Assembly: GCA_002104905.1 (NCBI GenBank) | Contig: MCFE01000304.1 | Location: forward strand, 1 to 64,000 | DNA length: 64,000 nt | DNA from: Basidiobolus meristosporus CBS 931.73 | Taxonomy: Eukaryota > Basidiobolomycota > Basidiobolomycetes > Basidiobolales > Basidiobolaceae | Direction: 5' to 3' | Part shown: positions 21,444 to 32,641 of the stretch, in pieces | How the letters are laid out: the number at the start of each line of letters is the position of its first letter | How positions within the stretch are numbered: the stretch's first letter is position 1 | Position numbers and translations under genes: made by a program | The notes under the pieces: model-generated | Databases searched by the model: none | What the model was told of the DNA's origin: nothing | Seen by the model: only the letters and a program-made list of their open reading frames with translations

Positions 21444-22973
21444 CTAGAGAGATAAATCCCAGATTACCAGTTGCCCGTCCTTGGCAATGGTGGAGATTTG
21501 GCTCACATCATCGCGCTCACCGGAATATGGGCGCAATTCGATGATGGAGTTCTGGTGGGTGGTCTTCAGTTCAGTGGATTCGCTGGATCCCGAGGAGGAT
21601 TGGCCACGAATATCCATCTGACGGAACTTGTTGAATGCGGAGGAAACAGACAGATCCTTGCGTTGGTGTCCTTCATCTAATGACTTGACGAACTTCCAAC
21701 CATCAGCATCTCCCTGGAAGAGGACGGGGCAGCAGTCGTGGCCGGCAGCAATGATCTTGTCCTCCGCAGCCCAAACCATGGCCAGGTAGGGGAGATTGTT
21801 GGTGCGGATGTTTACGAGGTAGTCATGGCCGGGGTAAGCGATGGACAAACTGGCGTCATGGCCTGAACAGCCCTAGTTAGACCATGGCCTCTTCTGACAT
21901 GCAAGTGCACTTACCTAACCAAGCGACTCCATCTCCGCTGGGGGAAAATGCGATGCTATGGATCCAACCGCCACATGGGTTGGTGAACTCGCCACAGAGG
22001 GTGTTGAAGGGAAGCTTCTCTCCCCAAACGCTAGGGGCAGGCCTTCAAGAAAACATGGATTAATAATGGTGACATGGCGCTGATGCCAGAGTTACCCAAA
22101 CTAACTTTTGATCGACTCCTTTGATATAAGCGGAGAAGACACGAGCCTACATCAGAGAGGAGAGAGCCATCAGTGTGTGACTTGTGAATCATAATCAGAG
22201 TGCTTTCTACCTTCATATCGGCGGAGCCAGCAGCTAAAAGGACATTGTTGGGATGCCAGTCGAGGGACAACACGGTGGACAGAATGGGCTTCTTGATGTG
22301 CTTAGACACCCACCAGTCGTTGTCTTCGCCAAAGTAGCAAACGGAGATGCATCTGGAGCCACTGCCAACGGCAAACTTGTCCTCGAAAGGACTCCACTTG
22401 ACACAAGTGGCGGCGCGGTTCAAGCGAAGATGAACTAGAGTAGGCTTCCAATCTTGCCCGTCGAAATTCCAGACATAAGCATTCTTATCTTGAGAGCAGG
22501 TAACAATACGGTTAGACTCGGGGGCCCAGTCGATCCCGGTTACAAGCAAATCGTGCTATACAAGTTGAGACAGTGGTATTAGGCTAACTGGGAAGGAATT
22601 CCTGTCGACAGAGGTATCCATTGAGACGCATACTACTGCTGGCAGGCTCCGAAAATCGGGGTTTACATACCTCAGACAGAGTATGAGTTTGGGTCCATTG
22701 GCTACCATCCTTCTTGTAGATGTAAACAAGATTGGTATTAGGACAAACGGCAACCTCTACGAAAATAAGAACAAGCCTCATTAGTAAAGATTGTGGTTTG
22801 GGTTTTGGGGGTAAGCATCTCGTCCTATAGTATGACCAAATGGGGCCAGGTAGACAAAAGGATGGTCCATCTACGTTGTTGCTTAGGAAAATAGACTACG
22901 TACGGCTTCTATCTTTGTTGAACGCGTGACAGGTCACAGGGAAAGGAAATTTGTAGGCTTTAGGGGTGGCCAT
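21444..22973 (-). CDS. ARC40: Arp2/3 complex subunit 1 (ARPC1/Arc40), WD40 protein
   Basis: Six exons on the minus strand: 22973-22904, 22756-22671, 22555-22211, 22146-22106, 22042-21915, 21862-21444; 1089 nt, 362 aa, normal for the family. It begins [20 protein letters not shown] and continues with WD repeats such as [60 protein letters not shown] and [20 protein letters not shown]. The ARPC1-specific loop between the last blades ([13 protein letters not shown]) is present, and the protein ends [15 protein letters not shown]1 is the seven-blade propeller of the Arp2/3 complex that nucleates branched actin at endocytic patches. The largest intron is 147 nt and follows the first 23 codons. Confidence 0.95.
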
Positions 22974-23334
22974 TGGTGAGACTCAAGACTGTTACGATAG
23001 CAGAGGAAAATTTGGTTGAGGGAATCGAAGAGGGCGGTAAACGATTGGAGTGTTGCTAAGGTGGAACAGAGGAATAGTATGCTACTTGTTGAGCTCTTTG
23101 ACGGTCGGCCCACGATTTTCTCGGGATCCGAAATTCGAGGGATGTGGATTGGTTTTGCTTACGTGTGTACCAATTTTTGGGAGCAATCTCACTAGGAATG
23201 AGCATAAATTTTCTGGGACATCTGATTAAATTAAACCCAATGCTCAAAAAGATGTCAAATACAACATCCGGTTGATAGTTACTGACAACCGCTTAGAACT
23301 GCAAGGTTTCCCCTGCTTGTTCCCTTTTAGCAAG
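22974..23334. promoter_or_regulatory. Divergent promoter, ARPC1 and BET4
   Basis: About 360 bp between opposite start codons. No clear TATA box or other motif identified. Confidence 0.45.
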
Positions 23335-24792
23335 ATGGTAGGTTGTCGCCTTGTGACTTGGAGTGTTCTTGCCTCTAAACATATTGTTTGGCCGATCTGG
23401 ATCAAAGCATGGACGTCGTAAAGTTCCCACTACCGCCGAAATAGACCAACTTCGAAAGGAGAAGGAGGCACACAAAATCAAGGATTACTGCGCCCTCAAC
23501 GAGCTTATTCTGCAAAAGGTAAGTTGATGTGTTCAAGTCTTTTCTGGCCCGCGCTTGGTGCGGCGTGCTTTTGTCCTCCCGTGAAAACTGATCCAAACCA
23601 CCAACTCTTGGTAGAAAAAAGATGGAGTCCTGGACAAGGAATCCTTCCAGCTAACCACCAAAATGGCCAGGACCAACCCGGATATGTACACCGCCTGGAA
23701 TCTTCGCCGGGACATCTTGAAGCGGGATTTTGCCCAACTGTAAGTCAATTGAGGGGAGCCCGCACGACACGCTTCTAACCCTCTTTTTGGCAGCTCCAAG
23801 GAGGAAATCCAGGAAATCTGCGTGAATGAATTGAGCTTGTTGGAGGAGGTGATTAGAACCACCCCCAAGTCGTACTGGGTCTGGAATCACCGCAGATGGG
23901 TGTTGCACACTATGCCGGAGCCTAACTGGAAGCGCGAACTCCATCTAGTTGGGAAAATGCTTGATCTGGACTCGCGAAACTGTAAGTATAGTCATTCCAT
24001 ATATAGAGCCGGTTTAACCTGTTTGATTAGTTCATGGATGGAGCTATCGCCGGAGTGTGGTTGCGGAGCTTCGCAAAATATCCCCCAATGAGGAGATCGA
24101 CGCAACGGAGTTTGCTTACACCACGAGCAAGATCAACCAGAGCTTCTCGAACGGCTCAGCCTGGCATTATCGTAGCAAACTCCTACCTAGCGTTCTTTTG
24201 CAAACGCCCGCCAATCAACGAAGCGCTCTACTTGAGAATGGTAATGTAATGCGTGTTTGCCCCCCCCAATGCCAATGTTACTTACCTGCACGCTCCATTA
24301 GAATACGAGCTGGTTAAGGCAGCATTCTATACCGATCCTGAGGATCAGAGCGCCTGGATCTATCACAGATGGCTAATTGGAAAAAGTAAGTTGAAGTTGA
24401 TTCTCCATAGTGTAGTTCGCTAACCCAGGCTGGAACCCAGGCACCACGAGTGAGAACAGTCAGCATACACACGGGGAGAAGATCAGTACCTCAAACGTGA
24501 TCGAAAGCATCGGCCTTGATCGTGTCAAGATTCTCGAGCGAGAGATCGAGGCAGTTCGAGAGCTAGTGGAGATTGAGCCCGAGTGCAAATGTGAGTGGTT
24601 TCCTGGCCTAGATATCGCTGCTTCGACTAACCTCCGGCAGGGCCTTTGCAAACGCTGAGCTATTTACAGAACGAGCTTCGAATCACCACCGCGTCCGACA
24701 TGGCTGAGGAGATCCGTGAGCATCTCACGACGCTTCAGGTAATCGACCAGCTGCGTAAAGGACGCTATCAAGATCTTCAAGATGCCCTCTAG
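23335..24792 (+). CDS. BET4: Rab geranylgeranyltransferase alpha subunit (protein prenyltransferase alpha)
   Basis: Eight exons: 23335-23337, 23408-23518, 23615-23739, 23794-23981, 24031-24240, 24302-24385, 24429-24590, 24641-24792; 1035 nt, 344 aa. Five PFTA repeats are seen: [36 protein letters not shown] and AWIYHRWLI. With a beta subunit (Bet2) and the Rab escort protein it adds geranylgeranyl groups to Rab GTPases. The start is unusual. The family N-terminus MHGRRK requires an ATG spliced to CATGGACG, and an ATG directly followed by a GTAGGT donor sits at 23335-23337, so coding exon 1 is only the start codon. The C-terminus (LQDAL) is short and lacks extra LRR or Ig domains, as in yeast. 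Confidence 0.92.
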
Positions 24793-25172
24793 ATACTCTC
24801 ATCATGAATCCTGTATATGGCTTAGCAGCAATGATGGCTGTAGATAAATCTCACGTACACGTTACAACATTTAAGATGAGATTCAGTTGTTTCAACATTC
24901 AGTGCCACTTGTGTGAACATGTTGCCATTGTATTGATTATCTTGATCCTCGCCAGAATAGGCAATGGGTGCCTGTGTCACGGTGATTGGTTTGAAAGGTC
25001 TAGGTGCTCACAGTCGACAATGGCTAAGCCAAAATGGGGGAAATTTGATCTTTAAGCAAGATTATCGTTCGTAATTTAATCAAATTCATCTTACCCCACA
25101 CATCCTTATAAAGCGTAAGGTCACAACCAACATCCAGCCATCTAATCCACCTCTACTCCCGACCCCCTAAAC

Positions 25173-25963
25173 ATGACCGACAGCTCGATCAATGTCCCGG
25201 TGAAGACCTCGGCTATCAACGATGTCTTCAATGCATACGGAAGCTACCTTAACCGCTTCCCTCTGCGCACCAAGGCCATCACTTCGGGTGTCCTCCATGG
25301 ACTACAGGAGATACTCTCCATGAAGATAGCCGAGTCGATTGCCAAGAAGGAGAACCCTCAGGCATTCGTCGGAGCTGCTGGTGAGAAGAACAAGCCTCTG
25401 GTCGCCAACTATTCGAAGATCTGGAAGATGGTTCTGTATGGTAAGTGACTGGTTGATGGAGGGATTTCTCCGTAGCTGGCGAAACTCATTGCTCGACTAG
25501 GTTTGATCCTCAACGGCCCAATCAACCACTATGGCTACGCAATCCTGGCCAAGTTTTTCGCGGGCAAGAAGGGTCGTCTCAATCTCGCCCTCCAGCTGGT
25601 CGTCGCCAACATCACCATCACCCCAATCATTAACGCAGGTATCTCTTGAGTTGTTGTTTACCATGTGATCGTACGCAAACGCTAATCTGTTGGAAAGTGT
25701 TCTTGGCATCCATGGCCGTGATTGCTGGCATCACCGATCCTCAACAAATCCTCAACAACGTCAAACGCGGATTCTGGGGCGTCATCAAGAAGAGCTGGAT
25801 CATCTCCCCCACCATCCAGCTTATCGCTAACAAGACCCTCCCCTTGAACATGTGGGTTCCATTCTTCAATGTGGTGTTCTTTGTTTTCGGGACCTATGTC
25901 AATTCCACCACCAAGCTTCGCCTGATTCGCGAGAACAGCAAGAAATCCCAAGAATCCGAATAA
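25173..25963 (+). CDS. Mpv17/PMP22-family peroxisomal membrane protein
   Basis: Three exons, 25173-25440, 25501-25638 and 25698-25963; introns 60 and 59 nt; 223 aa. The Mpv17/PMP22 layout is present: an N-terminal AYGSYLNRFPLRTKAITSGV, a middle GLILNGPINHYGYAILAKFF, and the C-terminal signature region GFWGVIKKSWIISPTIQLIA followed by LPLNMWVPFFNVVFFVFGTY. Four membrane segments are predicted by eye. Family members sit in the peroxisomal or inner mitochondrial membrane and affect permeability. The last residues (KSQESE) give no PTS1, as expected for an integral membrane protein. Confidence 0.88.
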
Positions 25964-26560
25964 ACACTGACCGATGGCCTCGTGTAAAGTGATGTGAGGC
26001 CAATGGATGATGGTTGGATCCAAGTGTTTGTTGGCACTGCGCTACATTTTGTATGTTCCCACGTTTTGTATCGTCCACATCAAAGTTTTGAATGCACTTG
26101 ATAAAGAGATCACCCTTGAATACCAAGCATCCATTTTGATTCGGAACCTGCCGTGCGGGCGACTTTTACGGTAGTCCTCGTGGCCCCCAATAGAATAACG
26201 ACGCTTTCGTTCGGTTCGGGGACAGCACTGGTGCCTTAGGCATATCATCATTTGATCATACTTCTTATTTGGTTAGTTGTCAAGTGCTGCTATAATCCTC
26301 CCTTATCGGGAAATCATCCCATCTTTGGCTCCGAAGGAGATGCGCGTCGATAGGCAAGGCGTGGAATGGCGGTGTCGACACTTGGTATTCTCGGTGGAAG
26401 GGGTCAGCAGAGTAGCAGGTGCAACTACGATGAGCTCTCTTGGGTTCACGGGGAGGATCATCTCCCATGCTCACAAATCATCGAAATCCCATAATAAACG
26501 GCCAGCTAAAATACTGCGAACCTTCAGCAATCTAGGTTCATGATTCAGAAGATATTAGAC
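25964..26560. other. Intergenic, nothing recognised
   Basis: The 3' flank of the Mpv17-like gene. Open frames on both strands here lack family features and good starts. Confidence 0.35.
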
Positions 26561-27137
26561 TTCCTGCCCCAGCCAATCACGATGCAAGAGATGACCCAGG
26601 CTTCTGGGAATTTCTGTCCCACCTTGAGCTCCACCCCAATCAATCTGGATTAGGTTCGCCTGCTGTGACCTTGAAAATACCGCCCTTTGGTCTCGATTGT
26701 ATCACCTTGATGATTCCTGATCGCAATGGTGAATTGGCTGGTTATTTTCTCTGACATACATCTCCGCCACAAGCTAGATAGAGCATGACATCTGTGCCCT
26801 CATACGTGTATTCTGGAAATCGGCCTTGGGAACTCAGGGTGCGGTGCGTGTATCGACTGGTGGTCCATCAACAAGAGGCCCTTGCGTCATTGTCCGAACA
26901 TCGCCTCCATCGAGGTTCGGGGAGACCTTTCTGGGAAAACCCTCTGCAGTAGATTCTTCCACCTTGTACAACCAGAAAGTCAATCACTGGGCGCCTACTG
27001 CACTAGAAGACGCCTGCTTGAAGGAGATGATGGACCTATCTGGTCTATCTCTTGATGGGTTGCATGTGAGGTACCTGCACCAGTTAGAATACTTGATTTC
27101 GGTCATTTTTATGGTATCGGATGGAATGTACGACTGA
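26561..27137 (+). pseudogene. Probable decayed leucine-rich gene
   Basis: Protein-like stretches occur in changing plus-strand frames. At 26571-26750 a frame reads FWEFLSHLELHPNQSGLG, then LKIPPFGLDCITLMIPDRN. At 26960-27137 it reads LEDACLKEMMDLSGLSLDGL, then YLHQLEYLISVIF. The spacing of leucines suggests an LRR protein, possibly of the F-box type, cut by several frameshifts and stops. Family is inference. Confidence 0.3.
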
Positions 27138-28623
27138 TTCGAATCCAGTAGACAAGCGGCCCATATCATATTGGATCCGCAAGGTGCTTCAATGGTACTT
27201 TATTGCAGAGTGGAAGCTGGTGGACTTACCGGCCATGCGAACAGCAAGACGGAATGACTTCCTGCGCCAGCTGGTCTGAGTGCTGGCCCGTTTAAGCACA
27301 ATGGAAAAACGTTATATCCCTCAGGTGGTAGACACGTGCTAATCTCAAACGATAGCACTATCGTGGTGTTAGATGGTCTAGTGGTTGATCGGTGTTGACA
27401 CTTGGAACGGGTGCTCAACAAAGCCGACCATAGGTGTTCTAACTGCACAGCGCACGACTACACACTGTCGATTCAGGAGGGCTCTTTCTAGTTACACAAA
27501 TAACTTCCTCTCTATCACGAAGATGAATTCCCGCCAATTAAATAGTCTACTAGTATAAAGTTTCAATTAGTTAGATTACCTTCAATATAATCACCCACAT
27601 ACAAAATGGAGCGGTGGTAGGCGGATTCAGCATATCCCCACGATAACCAGTGTTCTGACGTCTGCTTCGTCCCGTAGGTGCCTTTCAAAGCTTCGAGGGA
27701 TCTTTTCAAGTCCGGTTGAGCATCCACCGCCCACGGAAACCTGGTAGCTAGCGTTCCGATGGCGATGAGCGACCGCAAAAGCGCTAGGCCCGGCCAGGGA
27801 AAGAATTTTAATCCTGACGGAGCAATGCGAGCATGGAATACTGAAAGCGTTGGATATATATATATAAATAAATAAATCTATCTATAAAATCCATCTCAGC
27901 CTACTAGTTGTGGCAATTGACAATTAAATGGATGATTGGCAAGAAAGCATTCATTGGGAAGACACATTTCCGATGTATATATATAAGAGGTGAGGCGAAT
28001 CCAAATTAGTCCTGAAATCTTTCCTCATTTTTCTGACTTCCACCATCCCTTCTGAAACCCTTCTCTGTACGTCGACTTCCCCTAGTTGCTCGTTTGGATA
28101 CATAGCTATCTCCCACTCCATTTCTCTGATACTCAATTCTGCTTTAATCCACGCTGGTCTCCACCTCACGGCTTGTCCCCACCGTACACATATCTGTCTA
28201 CACCCTGGTTACGACCTTCAAAGACTCCCTTGGAAAACTGAAGACGAACCACCAGAGAGATCTCGCATCTGCGCCTATTCCACTAATTGTCTCCTTGCTG
28301 CTGATTGTCCCTGAGGTAGGCTCCCTATTTGGACACCTTTATTATTGCTCTGCCGAAGTGTTTTCCTCTGGGTTGCTAGAATACCCGTTGCTTGTTTGTA
28401 TTCCCTAGCTGATTCCCCTTCCCTCCCTTGTCAACCGCAGATATTGGCCGAACTCTTCTGACATAGCCCAGGCTTCTCCGAACCTCCAACCACCCCACTC
28501 TGCCGAAAGCGAACTATCGGTTCCAAGGCAAAGTCTATCCGACCGTTCGTAGTATCTTGCCCAAGCAATATTTCAAGCAAACACTTGAACCAAGCACCAC
28601 CACCCCTCTCGTCGCATACCAGT
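27138..28623. other. Long intergenic stretch
   Basis: No gene with an ATG and sensible splicing. A TA-rich run, ATATATATATAAATAAATAA near 27855-27875, and another, ATGTATATATATAAG, near 27972-27987, are simple repeats. The last 350 bp are pyrimidine-rich (CCCTTCCCTCCC at 28414-28425), typical of a fungal promoter/5' leader for the gene starting at 28624. Confidence 0.4.
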
Positions 28624-29650
28624 ATGATCGATATCCAAGGTCAATCCGGAAATATGGAAGACCCACTCAGCACCAGCACAACCATGGTCATGCGTAAGCG
28701 CTCCAGCAATGGCCGGTTTAAATCCGCCAAAAAGCGGGCCACCGCCCCGTCGAGGCATTCGGCCCGTTTCACCCCCAAAAAATCCCCTTCCAATTCGCAG
28801 GATCCCCCTGAAGCAGAGGAGAAGTCCACCTCAGATCCCGGGAACAGCCAAGGCAAGCGTTCCGAAAGACACTCCAGCCCAAGATCGGAGAAGTCCCAGG
28901 ATTCGGACGCCTCCGAGGTCTCCTTCCCTGGGAATCGTCGGCAGACGCGAATGTCTCGTAGACTGGAGAGCGATGCATCCCTGGCCGCGGAGGATCATTC
29001 CACCCATGAAAAAGCCTCCGCTGGATCGTCAGGCTCGAACAAGCCAGCAGAGCATCCTCGGAAAAGAAGAAGAACGGAGCCGCAAAATTCCTCTCCGACC
29101 TCAACCAAATCCACCGAGAATGAGTCCAAAGTCCCCACCAAAGAGAAGGGACGCGTCACCGGAAGTGCTAGGAAATCCTCCTCGGGGAAACAAGAGGACA
29201 AGAGGAGCACTAAGAAAGCCTCCTCCCCGTCGAAAAAATCCAAATCCAAGGCGGCCAAGAACCCTGGCCCGTCAAAGAAAGCCCAAGCGGCACCAAATCA
29301 AGGTAAGCATCGTGCCCCCTTCACATGATTTCATCCGAGCGCAGGAGATTGACCCGAATCCCATTGAAGTGAGCTACACATATCTGCCCAAAAAGGAGCA
29401 TCACAATGTCATACTACAGTTGGAACACCTCCGAAACGAATACAAGAAACTCTCCGGCCAGGTGGAATCCTGGCACGCGGAGATCAAGCGACTCACCGAG
29501 CCAGATGAGAAGGATGCTCGGCAGGAGACCGGAGAAGGGGAAGAGGAAGAGGAAGGAGAGGGAGAGGATGAGGCAGAGATCATCCCGTTGATTGTACAGC
29601 GACCTCAGCGTAACCGGAGGAAGCCGGCGCGGATCCTCTACGACCTCTGA
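28624..29650 (+). CDS. Basic, disordered, probably nuclear coiled-coil protein
   Basis: Not recognised as a known family. Exon 1 (28624-29302) is dominated by Lys, Ser, Arg and Pro, with a nuclear-localisation-like HPRKRRRTEP and repeated SPSKKSKSK-type runs. Exon 2 carries a likely coiled coil (NVILQLEHLRNEYKKLSGQV), an acidic Glu/Gly tract and a basic end (RPQRNRRKPARILYDL). The two exons are in different frames and need an intron with donor GTAAGC at 29303. The acceptor at 29369 gives 67 nt, a TTGAC branch site and 319 aa; the acceptor at 29339 would give a very short 37-nt intron and 329 aa. The first option matches the other introns here. The composition suggests a chromatin or nucleolar role; that is inference. 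Confidence 0.6.
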
Positions 29651-29930
29651 TATCAGAGCCGTACGAAGCACTGCCCTCCGCCACGGGGGTATTAAAATTG
29701 TACATATGTAACTGGTACTTTCCCATCGATTTTGTTTTCACCCAACCGTGACAGAGTACGTTGACCTGGAGCCATCTACAGCCACCCGTCTTTTCGCCAA
29801 CATCTCCCCTCACTCCTCCCCCTCTACCCCTTCGTCCCCACCCGTTTCCATCACGACTCTTCGCTTTGTATATCCAGATGAGAATGAAAATGAAAATAAA
29901 TGAGTGTTTGCATATCCTAAGTCCGCAACC

Positions 29931-29963
29931 CACACCCGCACCCGCACCCGCACCCGCACCAAC
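29931..29963 (+). repeat. Hexanucleotide microsatellite (CACCCG)n
   Basis: Five or so tandem copies of CACCCG/CACCCGCACCCG, followed by looser CCA/ACA repeats to about 29995. Confidence 0.85.
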
Positions 29964-30534
29964 ATCAACACCAAATCCAAAACCGCACCCACCACGCGGA
30001 GCCGTGAATGGTGTGAGAGGTAAGGTCCGACGAAGATAAGCCAATCTAGATCTGGACTATTTTAGTACTAGTCCAATCATGGCGTCAACCACTTCCCCCA
30101 AATCAAGTTGAGGATTCCAGGTATTTACGAGTCCGATTTCGACCCCCCCATTCCTTGGGACGTGATTGGCCCCTTCCGTTGACATTTCATTTGCCGTCCA
30201 CCTCGGGTTGATGTGAGGTACGATCTGAGGGGCGCCCCCTAGGTTCCTCACCGAGTGTGGGAGTGGTCGAGGGTGATGGTTGACCGGTGGTGGTCGGTGT
30301 ATAGGGCATGGATGGGTTACATGGGGCGATGGTTATCGGCTCTAGGGATCGGTATTTGGTGGGAGCATGACACGATGGCAAATAATCCCCTGAGGAATCC
30401 GTCAGGAGGGTGCAGCAAACGTAGTCTCTAGTAGAGGCTCCTTGATCACCGCGCGAGCGGGTGGTGTTTCGGACGGGAGAAGAGCTGCCTCCCTTCTTCC
30501 ACCTTTCCCTCCACTACCTAGGGATCATCCTCAC

Positions 30535-30572
30535 CACGGCTACGACCACGACCACGACCACGGTCATCACCC
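30535..30572 (+). repeat. Imperfect (ACGACC)n repeat
   Basis: Short hexamer run CTACGACCACGACCACGACC within GC-rich DNA. Confidence 0.8.
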
Positions 30573-32288
30573 TGAATGGCGAGGGAGGGGATCCGCCAAT
30601 GTTAGGGGGATTTGCTCGGATTCGGAAGAACTTTGATAACCATGATTCTAAGTAAGGGTGTCCATTTTTGGATTCCCTCGACGTCAGAACCCCTAAGGAC
30701 CTGGCGAATCAACTTCCTCGAGGGATCGCCCATTGAAGCTTTTGGGGGGTTGACCATTTCTGGTGGATTTGGATCCACCCTGTTGGCCAGCTCCCGGCGG
30801 TGGGTGCCATCGATTTCTAGTCCCCCCCCACCTCTAATATAGTGACGTTCCAATGGCGATCCCCATTCGTCCCTTCCTCTGTATGCGTCTTACCCACCTT
30901 GGTCCCTTGGAAACGATTCCTCACCTAGCTGATCGTTCCGCCCACCCCCTTTCACCCAGCCCAACTCCACTGGGTAGCCCTGGCTTGACAGAACGTCCCT
31001 CGCTCACCCCGGGTGCTAAAGCGTCACTTCGCCCGGGTCGGGACCTGCAAATGATTGTCCCAAAATCCTCTCGGAAATTCCGGTCATCCCCATCGCCCAG
31101 AAACTGGGCACAGGGCTTCGGACGATGTCCAGTGAACCTCCATGGGGAGCTTGCGAAGGAGGTCACTCCTATTGTTGATCCGGTGGGCTTGCATTCCATC
31201 CAAGGAGCGCATCCAGCTCCCAGCTTCCTGTCCCAGGGGACCTCGGGACCTTTTGGTTGACGAGCGGGGGTTCAATCATCATGTAGCATAGCTGGGACAA
31301 CTGGAAGTGTTCCTCCCCTACCCGGGAGATTTCTTGGGCCATCTGATCGAACCCACTTATCTATGTTGAAGATCGGGATTCTCTCCGGACTATTCAACTC
31401 CCTCCCCCTGACGCTTGGTGCGGATGGGCTGGCCAGGGGTGCTTACTTTCCCAAAGGTAAGTTGGTGGACTCCTTCGCATGCCACCCTCTTCATCTTGCC
31501 AGGCCGCTCATCCACCCCGGTGATGTGCCGATGGATACACCGCAGAATCCCCAGCTTATGGTATCTGGAGCAATTTCAGTAGTCCATACGGTTGTCTCGC
31601 CCCCCAGGTCAAGGGCCGTGACCGACTGGAGTGGCGTGGCCGAGGTAACGAGGTGTTGATCTGACCAAACATGGCTTTGGCATCCCCCAGACGAAATCCC
31701 TGATGATCGCCATGGGAAAACCGTGGATCTCACGCCATTCAGGGAGTCATGGTCGGGAATTAGGCTGGAGGGGGATCCAACAAGAGCATTCACTCACCCT
31801 CCTCCACCTTCATCCGGCTGGTGGCCCATCACCCTGCCGCCTAATTCCACATACATCATGTGCTATGCCATACCCCGGAATGGGTCACAGATGCATTGAC
31901 TGCAGCTACAAGGCTATATCTTGAACAAGGATAGAGCATTTGGTATTGGACCAGGGGAAATGCAGTCACTCTGATGCACTTGGTCTGCAATGAATACCAG
32001 AAACTCCGGGGTCTTGTAATCAGTGGTGGCTCTAAGATGTCTGATCCATGGCATCTCAAAGTAAGACTCCTCTATTGGGTGGTACCTCCACAGGACATGT
32101 GAATTTTGTCAGGATCTTGTGATATATAAGCTGGCCACTTCTGGTTCACTTGTGTTAAGAACATCATCTTATGGCAGATGAAGTCAGGAACCTCTTGCTC
32201 ACTGGCAATGAAAACAGCATTAACAACTGGCCTTTGCTAATGTGGTCAATACTTGGTAGCGGTGAGTTTTGTAGTTACATGTAAGTAC

Positions 32289-32637
32289 TGTTGTAAAAAT
32301 TCGTAATCCCACCTAAATGTTCACCCAACTTAGTCACTTAGATCATTACCTTCAAATCTTAGAGAATACTGACCAAGTTCCTTGCTGGAATTTACCTGGA
32401 ATTTTTTCACCAAATCATCAGGTACCCAAAACACAAAGTTTTGATATGTTGGCCAAACAGCCCTAAACTTTGCACACATGCTCTTGGGACCTTTCTAAAC
32501 ATACTGTACATGTTTGTTTTGCCATGGCTATGTAAAAGTATAAATACTACTTTTACATTTGACAAATCATTAAGTGAAAACCACTAAATCTACTCGTTTT
32601 CCCAATCAGTTCCAATATCTCCAAGACTCTTACAGCA
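32289..32637 (+). repeat. 5' LTR of copia copy 1
   Basis: 349 bp, TGTTGTAA start; the end is TACAGCA where other copies have TACAACA. It contains a TATA-like AAGTATAAATACTAC at about 32537-32551, which is conserved in the other copies and probably drives transcription. Confidence 0.9.
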
Positions 32638-32641
32638 GGTT

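Larger units (their letters stand above)
29651..32288. other. GC-rich region without a supportable gene
   Basis: Contains the two microsatellites above, several C- or G-runs, and open frames on both strands. A minus-strand frame at 31215-31350 (FDQMAQEISRVGEEHFQLSQ, then LCYMMIEPPLVNQKVPRSPG) looks protein-like but has no start, family or neighbours in frame; it may be a relic. From about 32100 the DNA becomes AT-rich, up to the first LTR at 32289. Confidence 0.35.

Noticed and set aside
27563-27778. 71-codon minus-strand frame with globular-looking composition
   Set aside because: Begins with TTG, no ATG, no splice partner and no recognised family.
28709-29302. Long Pro/Arg-rich frame overlapping exon 1 of the nuclear protein
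   Set aside because: Composition by-product of Lys/Ser codons read one base out of phase; only the downstream part (after ~29340) in this frame is taken as coding, as exon 2.
29931-29995. Regularly spaced repeat, considered as a CRISPR or minisatellite array
   Set aside because: Simple hexamer microsatellite without spacers, in a eukaryotic genome.
1-32288. Possible secondary-metabolite cluster around the acyltransferases
   Set aside because: No PKS, NRPS, terpene synthase, P450 or transporter nearby; neighbours are an RNase and housekeeping genes.
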